The notes beneath the pieces were generated by a model. The model had not been told where the DNA came from. It was given only the letters and a program-made list of their open reading frames with translations, and made no database searches. From positions 21,902 through 85,901 of the forward strand of contig CAZSQA010000029.1 of the NCBI GenBank assembly GCA_964608915.1: a stretch of 64,000 nt of DNA, written 5' to 3'. Of the stretch, positions 35,592 through 45,230 are shown in pieces. A program made the translations under genes and the position numbers. The stretch's first letter is position 1. Each line of letters begins with the position of its first letter. Origin of the DNA: QWQI01 sp964608915 (GTDB lineage: Bacteria; Planctomycetota; Planctomycetia; Isosphaerales; Isosphaeraceae).

Positions 35592-36445
35592 CGTTCGACT
35601 TTCTCCTTCGATTCCTGATTCCGCGAATCGATCGACGGGTTCGATTTCAGCCCCCCGGGCGACACACCAGCAGCAGCCAGACGGGCAGGGTGAGGCACGA
35701 AGGGCACTTTCTTCAGCCACAACCGCAATGCCTGCCAGTAGATGGCCAGAATGACCCGAAGCGTAATCAACGGATAGAGTGCAAGAACGACTGCCAGGTT
35801 ACGTCCCGAGATCGGCCTGCGACTGAGGCTCATGGCGGCTTCGAATGCCGGCGACCCGGAATCCGAGCCATCAGCGTAGTTCGCGATATGGACCGTCAGG
35901 CGATCCGAGGGTTCCGAGAGCCGGAACCTGTATTCGTATTTCATTCCCATAAAGGGAGAGACGTGGAAGTCCTTGGCCATGCTGGCTGTGACGTCACCGC
36001 CAGATCGCTGGCTTGCATCCAGCAAGTAACAGTGGCGCTCGCCCCACGGGGTGTTGTGCACTTCGACAACGACGTATTTCAGGCATTCGTCTCGATCGAA
36101 GCAATAAAACAGGCTGATCGGGTTCATGACGATTCCGAAATAACGAAAATGCGTCAAAAGTCGGATCGGACCTTCGAAACGATCGCCGGTGCGTCGCTCG
36201 ATCAGGTCCCGTACGGAGTCGGCCAGGGATCGATCGGCGGGGCCGAAATGATCCGTGCGACGAAACCAGGCCACATTGGGGCCCGAGGAGGACCAGAGCC
36301 AATGGCGGCGGAACAGGTCAGGCAGCTCGTCAAGATCTACGTACATCTGAAAAATGCGGTAGCGAAACGCGTGATCGGCATGCTCATGCCGGCGATGGGC
36401 GACCGTGCCTTCATAAATGGCGCTTCGAAGTGAAGGGGCGTTCAA
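35588..36445 (-). CDS. DUF1365 protein
   Basis: A 285-residue protein of the DUF1365 family, always found in lipid-modification loci beside CFA-synthase-type methyltransferases and FAD oxidoreductases. It begins SAIYEGTVAHRRHEHADHAFRYRIF, the family's opening, and has LLTHFRYFGIVMNPISLFYCFD and VSPFMGMKYEYRF. The start is a TTG (36445-36443) that overlaps the TGA of the preceding FAD oxidoreductase in TTGA. No ATG upstream is possible and the family's conserved start lies right after it, so the TTG is well supported. Biochemical function is not established. Confidence 0.92.
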   Translation of the reverse strand: MNAPSLRSAIYEGTVAHRRHEHADHAFRYRIFQMYVDLDELPDLFRRHWLWSSSGPNVAWFRRTDHFGPADRSLADSVRDLIERRTGDRFEGPIRLLTHFRYFGIVMNPISLFYCFDRDECLKYVVVEVHNTPWGERHCYLLDASQRSGGDVTASMAKDFHVSPFMGMKYEYRFRLSEPSDRLTVHIANYADGSDSGSPAFEAAMSLSRRPISGRNLAVVLALYPLITLRVILAIYWQALRLWLKKVPFVPHPARLAAAGVSPGGLKSNPSIDSRNQESKEKVER

Positions 36446-37734
36446 GCTGAGGCTCCGGACTCTGCCGGTTCGACCCGGGCGGATTCGGATATCTGCGACC
36501 GCAACTGGCGTACGACACGCTGGGCGCTGACGACGCCGTCTTCGTGAAAACCGTTACGCCAATAGGCTCCGCAGAAGGAAGTGCGGTTGGGCCCGATCAA
36601 TTCATTGTGCCGTGCCTGAGCGGCGGCCCTGTCCGACGTGAAGATCGGGTGATGATAGACGAAGCGTTCGATCACCTTTGCCGGATCGATCCGCTTTTCG
36701 TCGTTGAGCGTGACGCAGAAGGTGGTTTCCGAGTCGAGCCCCTGGAGAATGTTCATGTCATATGTGACGCTGGCAGGCGCGGCCGGGTCACCGGTGACGC
36801 GGTAATTCCAGCTCGCCCAGGCCTTGCGGCGCACGGGCAACAGGGATTCGTCGGTGTGCAGTACGGCGATGTTGCGGGAATAGGGAAACCTGGTGAGTAG
36901 CTCTCGTTCGACAGGTCTGGCGTCGTCTCCGAGAATGCTCAGGGCCTGATCGCTGTGGCAGGCGAAGATCACGTGATCGAAATTCTCGGGAGCCCCGCCA
37001 CGGGGCACGATCTCCACATGATCAGGAAAACGTCTGACAGATTCGATAAGAGCGTTCGTACGTATTCGGTCGCGGAATCCGCGGGTCATCACGTCGACAT
37101 AATTTCGCGAACCGCCCTGAATGACACGCCACTGTGGCCTGTTCCGCAAGTCGAGCAGTCCATGATTTTTGTAGAATTCGGCGATGAAACGAATCGGGAA
37201 TTCGCCGAAAGTGCCAGTCGGGCAAGACCAGATGGCAGCCCCCATGGGGAGCAGGTAGAGATCTCGAAACGGTCGGGAAAACCGGTTCGCGTCGAGAAAT
37301 TCATTCACCGTCGTACCGTCGTCGGGAGCCTCTGCGACCTCACGGGCGAGGCTGTTGAAGCGGACGATATCCCAAAGCAGCTTATGAAACCGGGGCCGGA
37401 ACAGGTTGGATCTTTGAGCGAAAAGGGTATCGGGCGAGTGGCCGTTGTATTCGAGTCCGGATGCTTCGTCGTGCACGCTGAAGCTCATGATCGTCGGTTT
37501 CGAAACGACTCCGAGCGTTTCGAGCAGGTCGATGAAATTCGGGTATGTCCGGTCGTTGTAAACGATGAATCCCGTATCGATCGACCAGGTGCGGCCCTGA
37601 TGAGTCACATCGACAGTGTGGGTGTGGCCACCGATCCGGGTGTCCGCCTCGAAAAGCGTCATCGAACATTCGCTCCGTAAAGCGTAAGTCGCATAGAGGC
37701 CTGAGATTCCGGAACCGATGACAGCGATTTTCAT
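36442..37734 (-). CDS. FAD-dependent amine-oxidase-like oxidoreductase of lipid locus
   Basis: A 430-residue flavoprotein. It begins with MKIAVIGSGISGLYATYALRSE, a typical FAD dinucleotide fold, then FEADTRIGGHTHTV, the amine-oxidase-type second motif. The C-terminal part has NELIGPNRTSFCGAYWRNGFHEDGVVSAQRV, again an FAD-contact pattern in which the flavin pyrimidine end is bound. This family sits with DUF1365 and CFA-type enzymes in many bacteria, where it is thought to oxidise or desaturate modified acyl chains. I choose ATG 37734 because the GSGxSG motif must be near the N-terminus; the open frame to 37809 adds a non-homologous stretch. It is the first gene of the five-gene operon and is divergent from the desaturase. 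Confidence 0.92.
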   Translation of the reverse strand: MKIAVIGSGISGLYATYALRSECSMTLFEADTRIGGHTHTVDVTHQGRTWSIDTGFIVYNDRTYPNFIDLLETLGVVSKPTIMSFSVHDEASGLEYNGHSPDTLFAQRSNLFRPRFHKLLWDIVRFNSLAREVAEAPDDGTTVNEFLDANRFSRPFRDLYLLPMGAAIWSCPTGTFGEFPIRFIAEFYKNHGLLDLRNRPQWRVIQGGSRNYVDVMTRGFRDRIRTNALIESVRRFPDHVEIVPRGGAPENFDHVIFACHSDQALSILGDDARPVERELLTRFPYSRNIAVLHTDESLLPVRRKAWASWNYRVTGDPAAPASVTYDMNILQGLDSETTFCVTLNDEKRIDPAKVIERFVYHHPIFTSDRAAAQARHNELIGPNRTSFCGAYWRNGFHEDGVVSAQRVVRQLRSQISESARVEPAESGASA

Positions 37735-37823
37735 GCGGAGTGGCCATAGTCCGATAGGGCTTGAAATCGTCAGCCATGCCACGTGTCGCAAGTTGACGCT
37801 TATTATCATAGGTAATGCCCGGA

Positions 37824-37837
37824 TTGCCGTTCGGCAA
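37824..37837. promoter_or_regulatory. palindromic site between divergent lipid genes
   Basis: TTGCCG and CGGCAA, separated by two bases, form a perfect inverted repeat in the control region between the FAD oxidoreductase and the desaturase. It is a candidate operator that could coordinate both transcription units. No matching regulator gene is adjacent. Confidence 0.4.
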
Positions 37838-37997
37838 GGTGCGGATGGCGGGAAATGGCGGGAATCGACAAATTTGCGGGCTGGTTCTGGACGATTTCGG
37901 AATTCCTGATATTAAGAAAATGAGCGAGATCTCGTGGACCTGAAGTCATATTCGAGATGTCGAGAATGGTTCGCCCGTGAACGGACAGGGTTACTGC

Positions 37998-38936
37998 ATG
38001 CCTGCGAAAACATCGATCGTCACACCGGTTGCCCTTTTGACTGAAACCGAGCCGGAGCTGGCATCCGAATCGACCGTCCGGCCATCGGGTCGGGATGACG
38101 AGAGCCTCGATCTGGTACGTCTCGTCTCATTGATCTTCATGCACCTGGGATGCCTCGGCGTGTTCTGGGTGGGCTGGAGCTGGACGGCTGTCGCAGTCGC
38201 ATTCGTTTTCTATGTCGCTCGGGCGTTCGGGCTTACGGCTTTTTACCACCGGTATTTCGCACACCGGTCGTTTAAGACGAGCCGATGGTTTCAGTTCGCG
38301 GGTGCCACACTTGGCTGCCTGGCTCTGCAGAAAGGCCCACTCTGGTGGGCGGCGCATCATCGACAACATCATAAAAGCAGCGATCACGACGGTGATGTCC
38401 ATTCGCCGCATGTGGACGGCGTTCTCTGGGCCCACATGGGCTGGTTTCTCTCGCCGAAGAACAATCGTCTTCGGGCCGACCTGGTGCGTGACTGGCTCAA
38501 GTTTCCGGAACTGAAGTGGCTGGACAGGCTCGCACCCCTCGTCGCCGTGGCGTTCGGCCTCAGTCTTTATGCGGCAGGCGAAGCTCTCAAGGTTTACGCT
38601 CCGGGGCTGGGCACCAATGGAGCCCAGCTATTCGTCTGGGTCTTCTTCGTCAGCACAGTGGCGCTTTATCACGCGACATACTGCGTGAATTCGCTGGCAC
38701 ACCTGAGAGGCTCGCGACGATACGAAACCTCTGACAGCAGCCGGAACAATCTTTTCGTGGCGATCATAACGCTGGGTGAAGGCTGGCATAACAATCACCA
38801 TCATTATCCTTCGTCCGCGCGTCAGGGTTTCTTCTGGTGGGAGATCGACGCCACCTACTACACGCTTTATCTGCTCAGTAAATGCGGGATCGTCTGGGGA
38901 ATCCGGCCCGTGCCGCGACACGTTCTCGAAGGTTGA
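37998..38936 (+). CDS. fatty acid desaturase, delta-9 acyl-CoA/acyl-lipid type
   Basis: A 312-residue di-iron membrane desaturase that inserts a double bond in saturated acyl chains. The three histidine boxes are complete: HRYFAHR, HRQHHKSSD and NNHHHYP. Four hydrophobic helices, two before the first box and two between the second and third, fit the family. The ATG at 37998 gives MPAKTS; an upstream GTG at 37977 is possible. It is divergent from the FAD/DUF1365/CFA operon, so it may supply the unsaturated substrate for that operon's methyltransferases. Confidence 0.93.
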   Translation: MPAKTSIVTPVALLTETEPELASESTVRPSGRDDESLDLVRLVSLIFMHLGCLGVFWVGWSWTAVAVAFVFYVARAFGLTAFYHRYFAHRSFKTSRWFQFAGATLGCLALQKGPLWWAAHHRQHHKSSDHDGDVHSPHVDGVLWAHMGWFLSPKNNRLRADLVRDWLKFPELKWLDRLAPLVAVAFGLSLYAAGEALKVYAPGLGTNGAQLFVWVFFVSTVALYHATYCVNSLAHLRGSRRYETSDSSRNNLFVAIITLGEGWHNNHHHYPSSARQGFFWWEIDATYYTLYLLSKCGIVWGIRPVPRHVLEG

Positions 38937-39211
38937 AGATGCGAGGATTCGCTGAGAAATCGTGAGAACTCAGACATGCAATACGGCATGGTTGCATGAT
39001 ACATGAGACGTGCCGCCTACTTTCTCGAATGGATGTCGTTCTTTTGGTCGAATGCCGAATCCGCAGAAATATCCACGAAAATTGCTGAACCGGTTCGGGG
39101 ATTCGTCTTGGCGATTCGTGCATAGTTTATAAAATGAGAGAACGCGTAGGGACCGGAGTTGGAGTGCGCCCACCTCCCGGTTCGTCCTAAGACTTTTGTG
39201 CGGATACCCAT

Positions 39212-41437
39212 ATGTCTCGTCGAAGCTCCATAGCCGGGTTATCGGTCAGCGGCCTTTTCGACCGAATCCAGCGCGACGTACTGAAAATGGGAGATACCCT
39301 GGCGATCGGTCGTGCGATCGGAATGCACCGTGCAGAGCTCTTGTCAGACCGCTGGACCGAGCTGCTTTCCGCGGTTTCGATCGAGCTGGGGATGCGAGCG
39401 AGCCAGGGCGAAGGCGTTCTGGACGAGGCCGCGGAATGGGCGATGCCGGAAATGCCCGTCGTGTTGAGCATGGGTGAGGGCAATGATCGCAAGTATGTCA
39501 TCATTCATGACCGGCAGGGGGGGCGCATTCTTGTCACTCTCGGGGCAGATCCTCATCAGAGCGACTGGATCGGCCGACGCGAGCTTGAAAATCGCATCGG
39601 TCTGAAGAGGGACCAGCGTACGCAATGGATGGCGATCGCGACGGCGACTCCCGCGGTTCGGGTCGACCCTGCCGACACCGGGCCCTCGCTCATATTGCCT
39701 TCGCTCGGTACTTCGCCGCCTGCGGGTGGCGGTCACGGCGATGGACACGGGCACGCGCATGGGAGCATTCCGCCGACCCGGCGGTTGCTTCAGATCCTCA
39801 GGCCTGAAATGACCGACATCAGAGCGATCGCGGTTTACGCTCTGGCGACGAGCATTCTGGGCCTGGCCACTCCGCTCGCGGTCGAGGCACTTGTGGCTTC
39901 CGTCGGGTTCCGGATGTTATTGCAGCAAGTCGTCGTACTTTCTGTGGTTCTGTTCGCGTTCCTGGCGCTGGCGGCGGCGTTTTTCACGATTCAGAAGTAT
40001 GTGGTCGAGGTGATTCAGCGGCGGATATTCGTGCGTGTCGTGGCGGATCTCGCTTACCGCCTGCCGAGAGCGAAGCTGAGCGCGTTCGATACCCAGAACG
40101 GGCCGGAACTTGTGAACCGGTTCTTCGACGTGATGACGATCCAGAAAACCTTGTCCGGATTGTTGACGGACGGCATTTATCTGCTGATCACGACGACGAT
40201 CGGTCTTTCGGTCATGGGCTTCTATCACCCGTACCTGCTGGGTTTCGACATCGTCCTGCTGGCCTCGATCGCTTTCGTCATTGTGGTCATGGGGCGTGGC
40301 GGCGTTCGAACGGCGATCAACGAAAGTATCGCCAAATACGAAATGGCGGCCTGGCTGGAGGAACTCGCCAGGCTTCCTCGTACGATGAAACATTATGGCG
40401 GGACGGAGCTTGCGATCGAACGGGCGGACGCTCTGGCCAGGAATTATCTCGATGCGCGGCGATCTCACTTCCGAATCGTTTACCGGCAGGTCCTGTTCAC
40501 GGTGAGCCTGCAGGTTCTGGCGAGCACGGCGCTCCTGGGTTTGGGGGGCTGGCTCGTGATTGACGGTCAGTTGACACTGGGCCAGCTTGTGGCCAGTGAA
40601 TTGATCGTTGCGCTGGTTGTCGGTTCGTTCGCCAAGATGGGTAAGCACATCGAAGACTTTTACGATCTGGTGGCCGCGGCCGACAAGATCGGTCACATGA
40701 TCGATTTGCCCGTGGAGCCCGGGACCGGGGAACCCGTTCCGGTCCTTCCGGACCCTGCGACGGTCGAAATTCGTGGACTGACGGTGAAGGATGCGCATGG
40801 CCACACGAATCTCGGACCGGTCGAACTGAAGCTCCAGCCGGGCGAGAAGGTCGGTCTGGCGGGCGTCTGCGGCAGTGGCAAGTCAACGCTTCTGGACGTT
40901 TTAGGCGGGGTTCGCGAATATTCGGGGGGAAGCGTTCGCTACGACGGTCTTGAACTGAAGGACGTTTTGCCGGAGAGTTACAGGAGGCAGGTCTCGTATG
41001 TCTCCGCCGAACCGGCGATCTTCGGGACGCTTCTGGACAATATTCGGGTCGGCCGGGAAGGCATGAGCTTGCGGGAGGTGCGATGGGCTCTGACTGTCGT
41101 CGGGCTGGAGCACAAGTTCGCCAAGACCGAACATGGCCTTTATGCGGACATCGGTCTGGCGGGGCAGGGGCTTTCGCTCGGCGAGGCCGCTCGGCTCGCG
41201 ATCGCCCGGGCGATCGTGTCCCAGCCGAGGCTGCTGTTGATCGACGGCGAGCTGGATCTGCTGGATTCCCAGTCTCGGGAAAGGGTCCTCGACGTTTTGC
41301 TCGATCCTACGGCTTCGTGGACCTTGGTTCTCGCGACCCAGGCGCCTGAGATTCTGGCGAAAATGGATCGGGTCGTGACTTTGAAGGGCAAGTCGCATGA
41401 GACACATTCCCATGCTCTGACGCACGAAGCCCACTGA
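39212..41437 (+). CDS. ABC transporter (exporter type) with degenerate nucleotide-binding domain
   Basis: A 741-residue protein joining an N-terminal domain of about 180 residues, a His/Gly-rich linker (GGHGDGHGHAHG, near base 39,735), a six-helix exporter membrane domain (about 210-490), and a C-terminal nucleotide-binding domain. Walker A, GVCGSGKST (40,861-40,888), is intact. The rest is degenerate: the Q-loop reads SAEPAIF (near 41,001) without Gln; the signature is LSLGE; after Walker B the catalytic Glu is Gly (LLLIDGELDLLD, near 41,240); and the switch His is Thr (LATQAPE, near 41,330). It is followed by HlyD- and TolC-like genes, so the three form a tripartite type I export machine. 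Loss of catalytic residues suggests slow or no ATP hydrolysis. Confidence 0.9.
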   Translation: MSRRSSIAGLSVSGLFDRIQRDVLKMGDTLAIGRAIGMHRAELLSDRWTELLSAVSIELGMRASQGEGVLDEAAEWAMPEMPVVLSMGEGNDRKYVIIHDRQGGRILVTLGADPHQSDWIGRRELENRIGLKRDQRTQWMAIATATPAVRVDPADTGPSLILPSLGTSPPAGGGHGDGHGHAHGSIPPTRRLLQILRPEMTDIRAIAVYALATSILGLATPLAVEALVASVGFRMLLQQVVVLSVVLFAFLALAAAFFTIQKYVVEVIQRRIFVRVVADLAYRLPRAKLSAFDTQNGPELVNRFFDVMTIQKTLSGLLTDGIYLLITTTIGLSVMGFYHPYLLGFDIVLLASIAFVIVVMGRGGVRTAINESIAKYEMAAWLEELARLPRTMKHYGGTELAIERADALARNYLDARRSHFRIVYRQVLFTVSLQVLASTALLGLGGWLVIDGQLTLGQLVASELIVALVVGSFAKMGKHIEDFYDLVAAADKIGHMIDLPVEPGTGEPVPVLPDPATVEIRGLTVKDAHGHTNLGPVELKLQPGEKVGLAGVCGSGKSTLLDVLGGVREYSGGSVRYDGLELKDVLPESYRRQVSYVSAEPAIFGTLLDNIRVGREGMSLREVRWALTVVGLEHKFAKTEHGLYADIGLAGQGLSLGEAARLAIARAIVSQPRLLLIDGELDLLDSQSRERVLDVLLDPTASWTLVLATQAPEILAKMDRVVTLKGKSHETHSHALTHEAH

Positions 41438-41491
41438 TTGTCGAAATTCGGACCGATCGGAAGAAGACTGAAGAAGACCGGGAGCGAATCG

Positions 41492-42931
41492 ATGGCGACA
41501 GTGACGGAATCCGAATCGAGTTCGACGGAACTGAAACCGGTTGGGGCCAGGTTCGCGCCTCCGAAGAGGCGAACGGAAACCGGCGGCATGCTCGACTCCG
41601 TCAGCCAGTTGCCGGCCCTTCGGCTCGTGCAGCCGCCGCGAAGATCTCGCCGGCTGGCTCGACTTCTGCTCCTTTGCCTCATGTTGATGCCGGTCGCCCT
41701 GGCCATCATCCCCTGGCGTCAGACGGTCAGCGGCATGGGGAAGGTCGTGGCGCTGGATCCGACCTATCGCCCGCAGATCATCGAGGCACCTGTGAGCGGT
41801 CGGATCACGAATTGGTGGGTGGAGGAAGGCTCCCGCGTGAAGGCGGGCGACAGGATGGTCGAAATTCTCGACAACGACCCGAATTACGTTCAGCGGCTCG
41901 AAGATCAGCGGCGTGCGATTTCGACGAAGTTGAAGGCCTATGAAGAGAAAATCAAGCTCAACGAAATGCAGGTGCAATTGCTGCAGCAGGCGCGTGATCT
42001 TTCCGTGAATTCAGCGAAGGCACAGCTTGATGTGGCTCAGGAAAAAGTGCTTCAGGCCGAACAGAATTTGAGATCTGCCCAGGCTTCGCTGGAACGCGAC
42101 ACGTATCAGGTGAAGCGAATTCGGCAATTGGCGAATGAGGGCCTCTCTTCTGCCCGCGATCTCGAAGTCGCCGAACGGGATTTCAAATCGAGCGAAGCGC
42201 TTGTCGGTGCTGATCAGAAAGAGCTCGAGGCCGCTCGAAAGAACCGTGATGGCAAGAAGGCGGACCTGGACAGGATCATTCCCGCCGAGAACGCCAAGAT
42301 TCAGGACTCTCTGGCATATCTGCAGGCATCCGTAGCCGAAGTCGAGACGACCCGGAAAGACTTGTCGGATCTGGAAGTGAAGATCGAGCGGCAGAAAACG
42401 CAAATGCTCTATGCCCCGAAAAACGGCACGGTCTTCCGGATTCTGGCCAATCAGACGCTGACCGGCCAGGTACGTGAAGGCGACCCTCTCATTCATTTCG
42501 TGCCGGATTCGACGAACAACGTGACTGAAGTGTATGTCCCCGGTAACGATATGCCGCTGATTCACAAGGGCGATCCAGTCAGGCTGCAATTTGAGGGCTG
42601 GCCTGCGATTCAGTTCGTCGGATGGCCCAGCGTCGCCGTAGGCACGTTCGGAGGCCGCGTTCTGCTGGTCGATCAGACCGATGACGGCAAGGGAAAATTC
42701 CGGATTCTTGTCGAGCCGGATCCGGAAGACGAGCCATGGCCCTCGAACCGGTACCTGCGTCAGGGCGTGAAGGCCAAGGGGTTCGTCCTCCTCAACGAAG
42801 TTCGCCTGGGTTATGAGATGTGGCGGCGTCTCAACGGGTTCCCGCCTGTCATCGCCGATTCCGAACCTGACGACGACGATGACGATAAATCGGAGAAATC
42901 CGGCAAAATCAAAATCAAACGACCGAAGTGA
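41492..42931 (+). CDS. HlyD-type periplasmic adaptor (membrane fusion protein)
   Basis: A 479-residue periplasmic adaptor that links an inner-membrane transporter to an outer-membrane channel. A polar N-terminus of about 60 residues precedes a single transmembrane helix (LLLLCLMLMPVALAIIPW). Next is a split biotinyl-lipoyl domain (IIEAPVSGRITNWWVEEGSRVKAGD and LYAPKNGTVFRILANQTLTGQVREGDPL), a long coiled-coil hairpin between them, and a beta-barrel domain. The ATG at 41492 has GGGAG seven bases before it; an upstream TTG at 41438 directly after the ABC stop is less likely. It lies between the ABC and TolC-like genes. Confidence 0.92.
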   Translation: MATVTESESSSTELKPVGARFAPPKRRTETGGMLDSVSQLPALRLVQPPRRSRRLARLLLLCLMLMPVALAIIPWRQTVSGMGKVVALDPTYRPQIIEAPVSGRITNWWVEEGSRVKAGDRMVEILDNDPNYVQRLEDQRRAISTKLKAYEEKIKLNEMQVQLLQQARDLSVNSAKAQLDVAQEKVLQAEQNLRSAQASLERDTYQVKRIRQLANEGLSSARDLEVAERDFKSSEALVGADQKELEAARKNRDGKKADLDRIIPAENAKIQDSLAYLQASVAEVETTRKDLSDLEVKIERQKTQMLYAPKNGTVFRILANQTLTGQVREGDPLIHFVPDSTNNVTEVYVPGNDMPLIHKGDPVRLQFEGWPAIQFVGWPSVAVGTFGGRVLLVDQTDDGKGKFRILVEPDPEDEPWPSNRYLRQGVKAKGFVLLNEVRLGYEMWRRLNGFPPVIADSEPDDDDDDKSEKSGKIKIKRPK

Positions 42932-43033
42932 TCGTATCGGTTGTGTCGATAATATCGATAGAGACGGTACGTCTGGCACGTTCCATGCCAGGAGTGTGGC
43001 CGGATCGAATTGCCCATGGAGGGGCCGGAAAGA

Positions 43034-45175
43034 ATGCGAGTCCTGCGCCACTTTCGCCCACTGATGAAGACAGTCGTGATCGGTATCGCCGGTCAGGCTG
43101 CCGACGCCCAGATCATGGAGCGAAGCGGCTTTCCCCAGCTCAATAACCCACTGCCCGGGCCAGTGGGCACGAACGACGACATGGAGAAATTCCCCGGCGT
43201 TCGCGGTGCTCCCTCTTCATTTCCAGGGGCTGTGCTTTCGCAGCCACTGCGTGGTTTCCAGATGAGCGTTCCGGGGGCACTCAATCCTCGTTCGTCGCAG
43301 GGGATGGACCAGAATCGGATTTTCCCCGGGTCACGGACTCCGATGCGTCCGGAAATCGGTCGCGAAGCGACCGGCCTGGGCGCATCGTCGACGATGGATC
43401 AAGCGATTCCGCTGGAACCGCTGGAAGGCACGCTCGATTCGAAGAAAATCGAAAGCCTGCGTGAACTCAACGCACGCATGCTCGAATCGCCCGAAACCCG
43501 CCTGCCCGAATCGTTCGCCCTGCCCGCACGACCTGCGATCGACCTTCCGCAAGACCAGTCGCCGGTGGATCTTCTGGAAATCGTCGAGAGTGTCGACAGA
43601 TCTTATCCGCCGCTTTTGGCCGTTTATCAGGAATTCGAGATCGCCGAAGGGGCGGTGATGTCGTCCGTCGGCGGATTCGACCTCGACCTGAACGCCGCGG
43701 TACGGAACTACCCACTGGGGTATTATCAGCGCTGGTACCACGAATACTACCTGGAACAGCCGACACCGTATTACGGCACGAAGTTCTTCGGCGGTTATCG
43801 CTGGGGTGCCGGTCAATATCCGATCTATTACTGGCCTTACCGCACGCAGGCGGGTGGCGAATTCGCGGCCGGTTTCGAATTTCCGTTCCTCAAGAACAAC
43901 AAAATCGATGCCCGCCGGGCCGATCTTTGGAAGGCCGAGCTGGACCGAGCCAACGTCGACCCAAAAGTTCTGCGTGAACGTATCACGTTCATCAATCAGG
44001 CTTCCCGTGCCTATTGGGACTGGGTCGCCGCGGGCCGAAAATACGTGATCTCCGAAGAACTTCTCAGCAAAGCTCGCGAACGGAACGTCGCGCTTGCCCG
44101 GCAAGTCGACTTGGGCGCGATGCCACAGGTGGAGCTGACGGACAATCAGCGTATCATGATCCAGCGTGAAAGCTTACGGCTTTCCAGCTTTCGCCGGTTT
44201 CAGCAGACGGCCATCGCGCTTTCGCTGTTCTATCGCGACCCTCTCGGCTTTCCTTCTTTTCCTGACTCGAATCGCGTTCCGACGACATTCCCGGAACGGA
44301 CGATGCCTTCGCTCGATCAGCTACCCGAGGATGTCGAACTGGCGATCCGGCTCAGGCCCGAGATGCGCACCCTGACGATCCGGCTCGAAAAAGCATCGAT
44401 CGATTTGCGACTCGCTGAGAACGAACTCTTGCCGGGCGTGAATCTCTACATGTACGGCAGCCAGGATGTCGGCGCGCAACCACCGACGAAGAACTTGAAA
44501 TACTTGACCCTCGAGTCGAGTCTTCTGGTGGATGTTCCGATTCAGCGGCGGTATGCCAAGGGCCGAGTGCGGACGGTTCAGGGGGAAATGGCACAGATTC
44601 GTCAACAGATCGGGTTCCTGAGGGATTCGATCGCGGCCGAAGTCCAGAATGTCCTCAGTGCGCTTTCGGCCGACTATGAGCAGGTCGAATTACTTCAGCG
44701 AAGCCTGGAAGTGAACCAGGCACTCGAAGAGTCGGAAAGGCGGAAGTACGATCTCGGCAATTCCAACATTCTGCTCGTGAACCTGCGTGAGCAGGCCACG
44801 GCGGACGCGGAAGCACTCGTGGTCGACGCCGAGGCCGAATACCACCGTTCCTGGGCCGATTATCGCGCGGCTCTGGCTCTGGACGCCATGAATTACGACC
44901 CGGCCTCACGCCTAGGCTCGCGTACCATGGAATTAGCTGTTGAGACCAGCGGCCGCCAGTCTCGGGCCATGAAGGAAAACGCCCGGATCGAAACCGGTGG
45001 AGCCATGCCGGAAAGGCTCGCCCCGGAACGCCTGAGCGTCGATTCGCCTCTCGGCGGTGCGTCATCGCCGTTTCGCCCGAGTCAAACCGCTCCGGGTGTG
45101 AACCCCCCGGTCTCCGGTTCGGCTGCCCCCGCGCGAGTGCCTTCTCCCGGCGGGATCTCGACCCCCAACCGCTGA
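43034..45175 (+). CDS. TolC-family outer-membrane channel protein
   Basis: A 713-residue outer-membrane efflux protein. The start at 43034 (GGAGGGG nine bases upstream) gives MRVLRHFRPLMKTVVIGIAGQAADA, a signal-peptide-like opening; the frame runs back to a TTG at 43010. The first 180 residues are Pro/Gly-rich and linker-like, and are unusual for TolC. The region from about base 43,560 to 44,920 holds the two-fold repeated helical hairpins of an OEP domain (YPPLLAVYQEFEIAEGAVMS, QASRAYWDWVAAGRKY, LSALSADYEQVELLQRSLEVN). The C-terminus is low-complexity. As the third gene of the run, it completes a tripartite export system. Confidence 0.9.
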   Translation: MRVLRHFRPLMKTVVIGIAGQAADAQIMERSGFPQLNNPLPGPVGTNDDMEKFPGVRGAPSSFPGAVLSQPLRGFQMSVPGALNPRSSQGMDQNRIFPGSRTPMRPEIGREATGLGASSTMDQAIPLEPLEGTLDSKKIESLRELNARMLESPETRLPESFALPARPAIDLPQDQSPVDLLEIVESVDRSYPPLLAVYQEFEIAEGAVMSSVGGFDLDLNAAVRNYPLGYYQRWYHEYYLEQPTPYYGTKFFGGYRWGAGQYPIYYWPYRTQAGGEFAAGFEFPFLKNNKIDARRADLWKAELDRANVDPKVLRERITFINQASRAYWDWVAAGRKYVISEELLSKARERNVALARQVDLGAMPQVELTDNQRIMIQRESLRLSSFRRFQQTAIALSLFYRDPLGFPSFPDSNRVPTTFPERTMPSLDQLPEDVELAIRLRPEMRTLTIRLEKASIDLRLAENELLPGVNLYMYGSQDVGAQPPTKNLKYLTLESSLLVDVPIQRRYAKGRVRTVQGEMAQIRQQIGFLRDSIAAEVQNVLSALSADYEQVELLQRSLEVNQALEESERRKYDLGNSNILLVNLREQATADAEALVVDAEAEYHRSWADYRAALALDAMNYDPASRLGSRTMELAVETSGRQSRAMKENARIETGGAMPERLAPERLSVDSPLGGASSPFRPSQTAPGVNPPVSGSAAPARVPSPGGISTPNR

Positions 45176-45230
45176 CGGTTTCGGCACTTTGCGAAAACAG
45201 ATACGTATTCGCTCTTGCGCTGCTTTGCCT

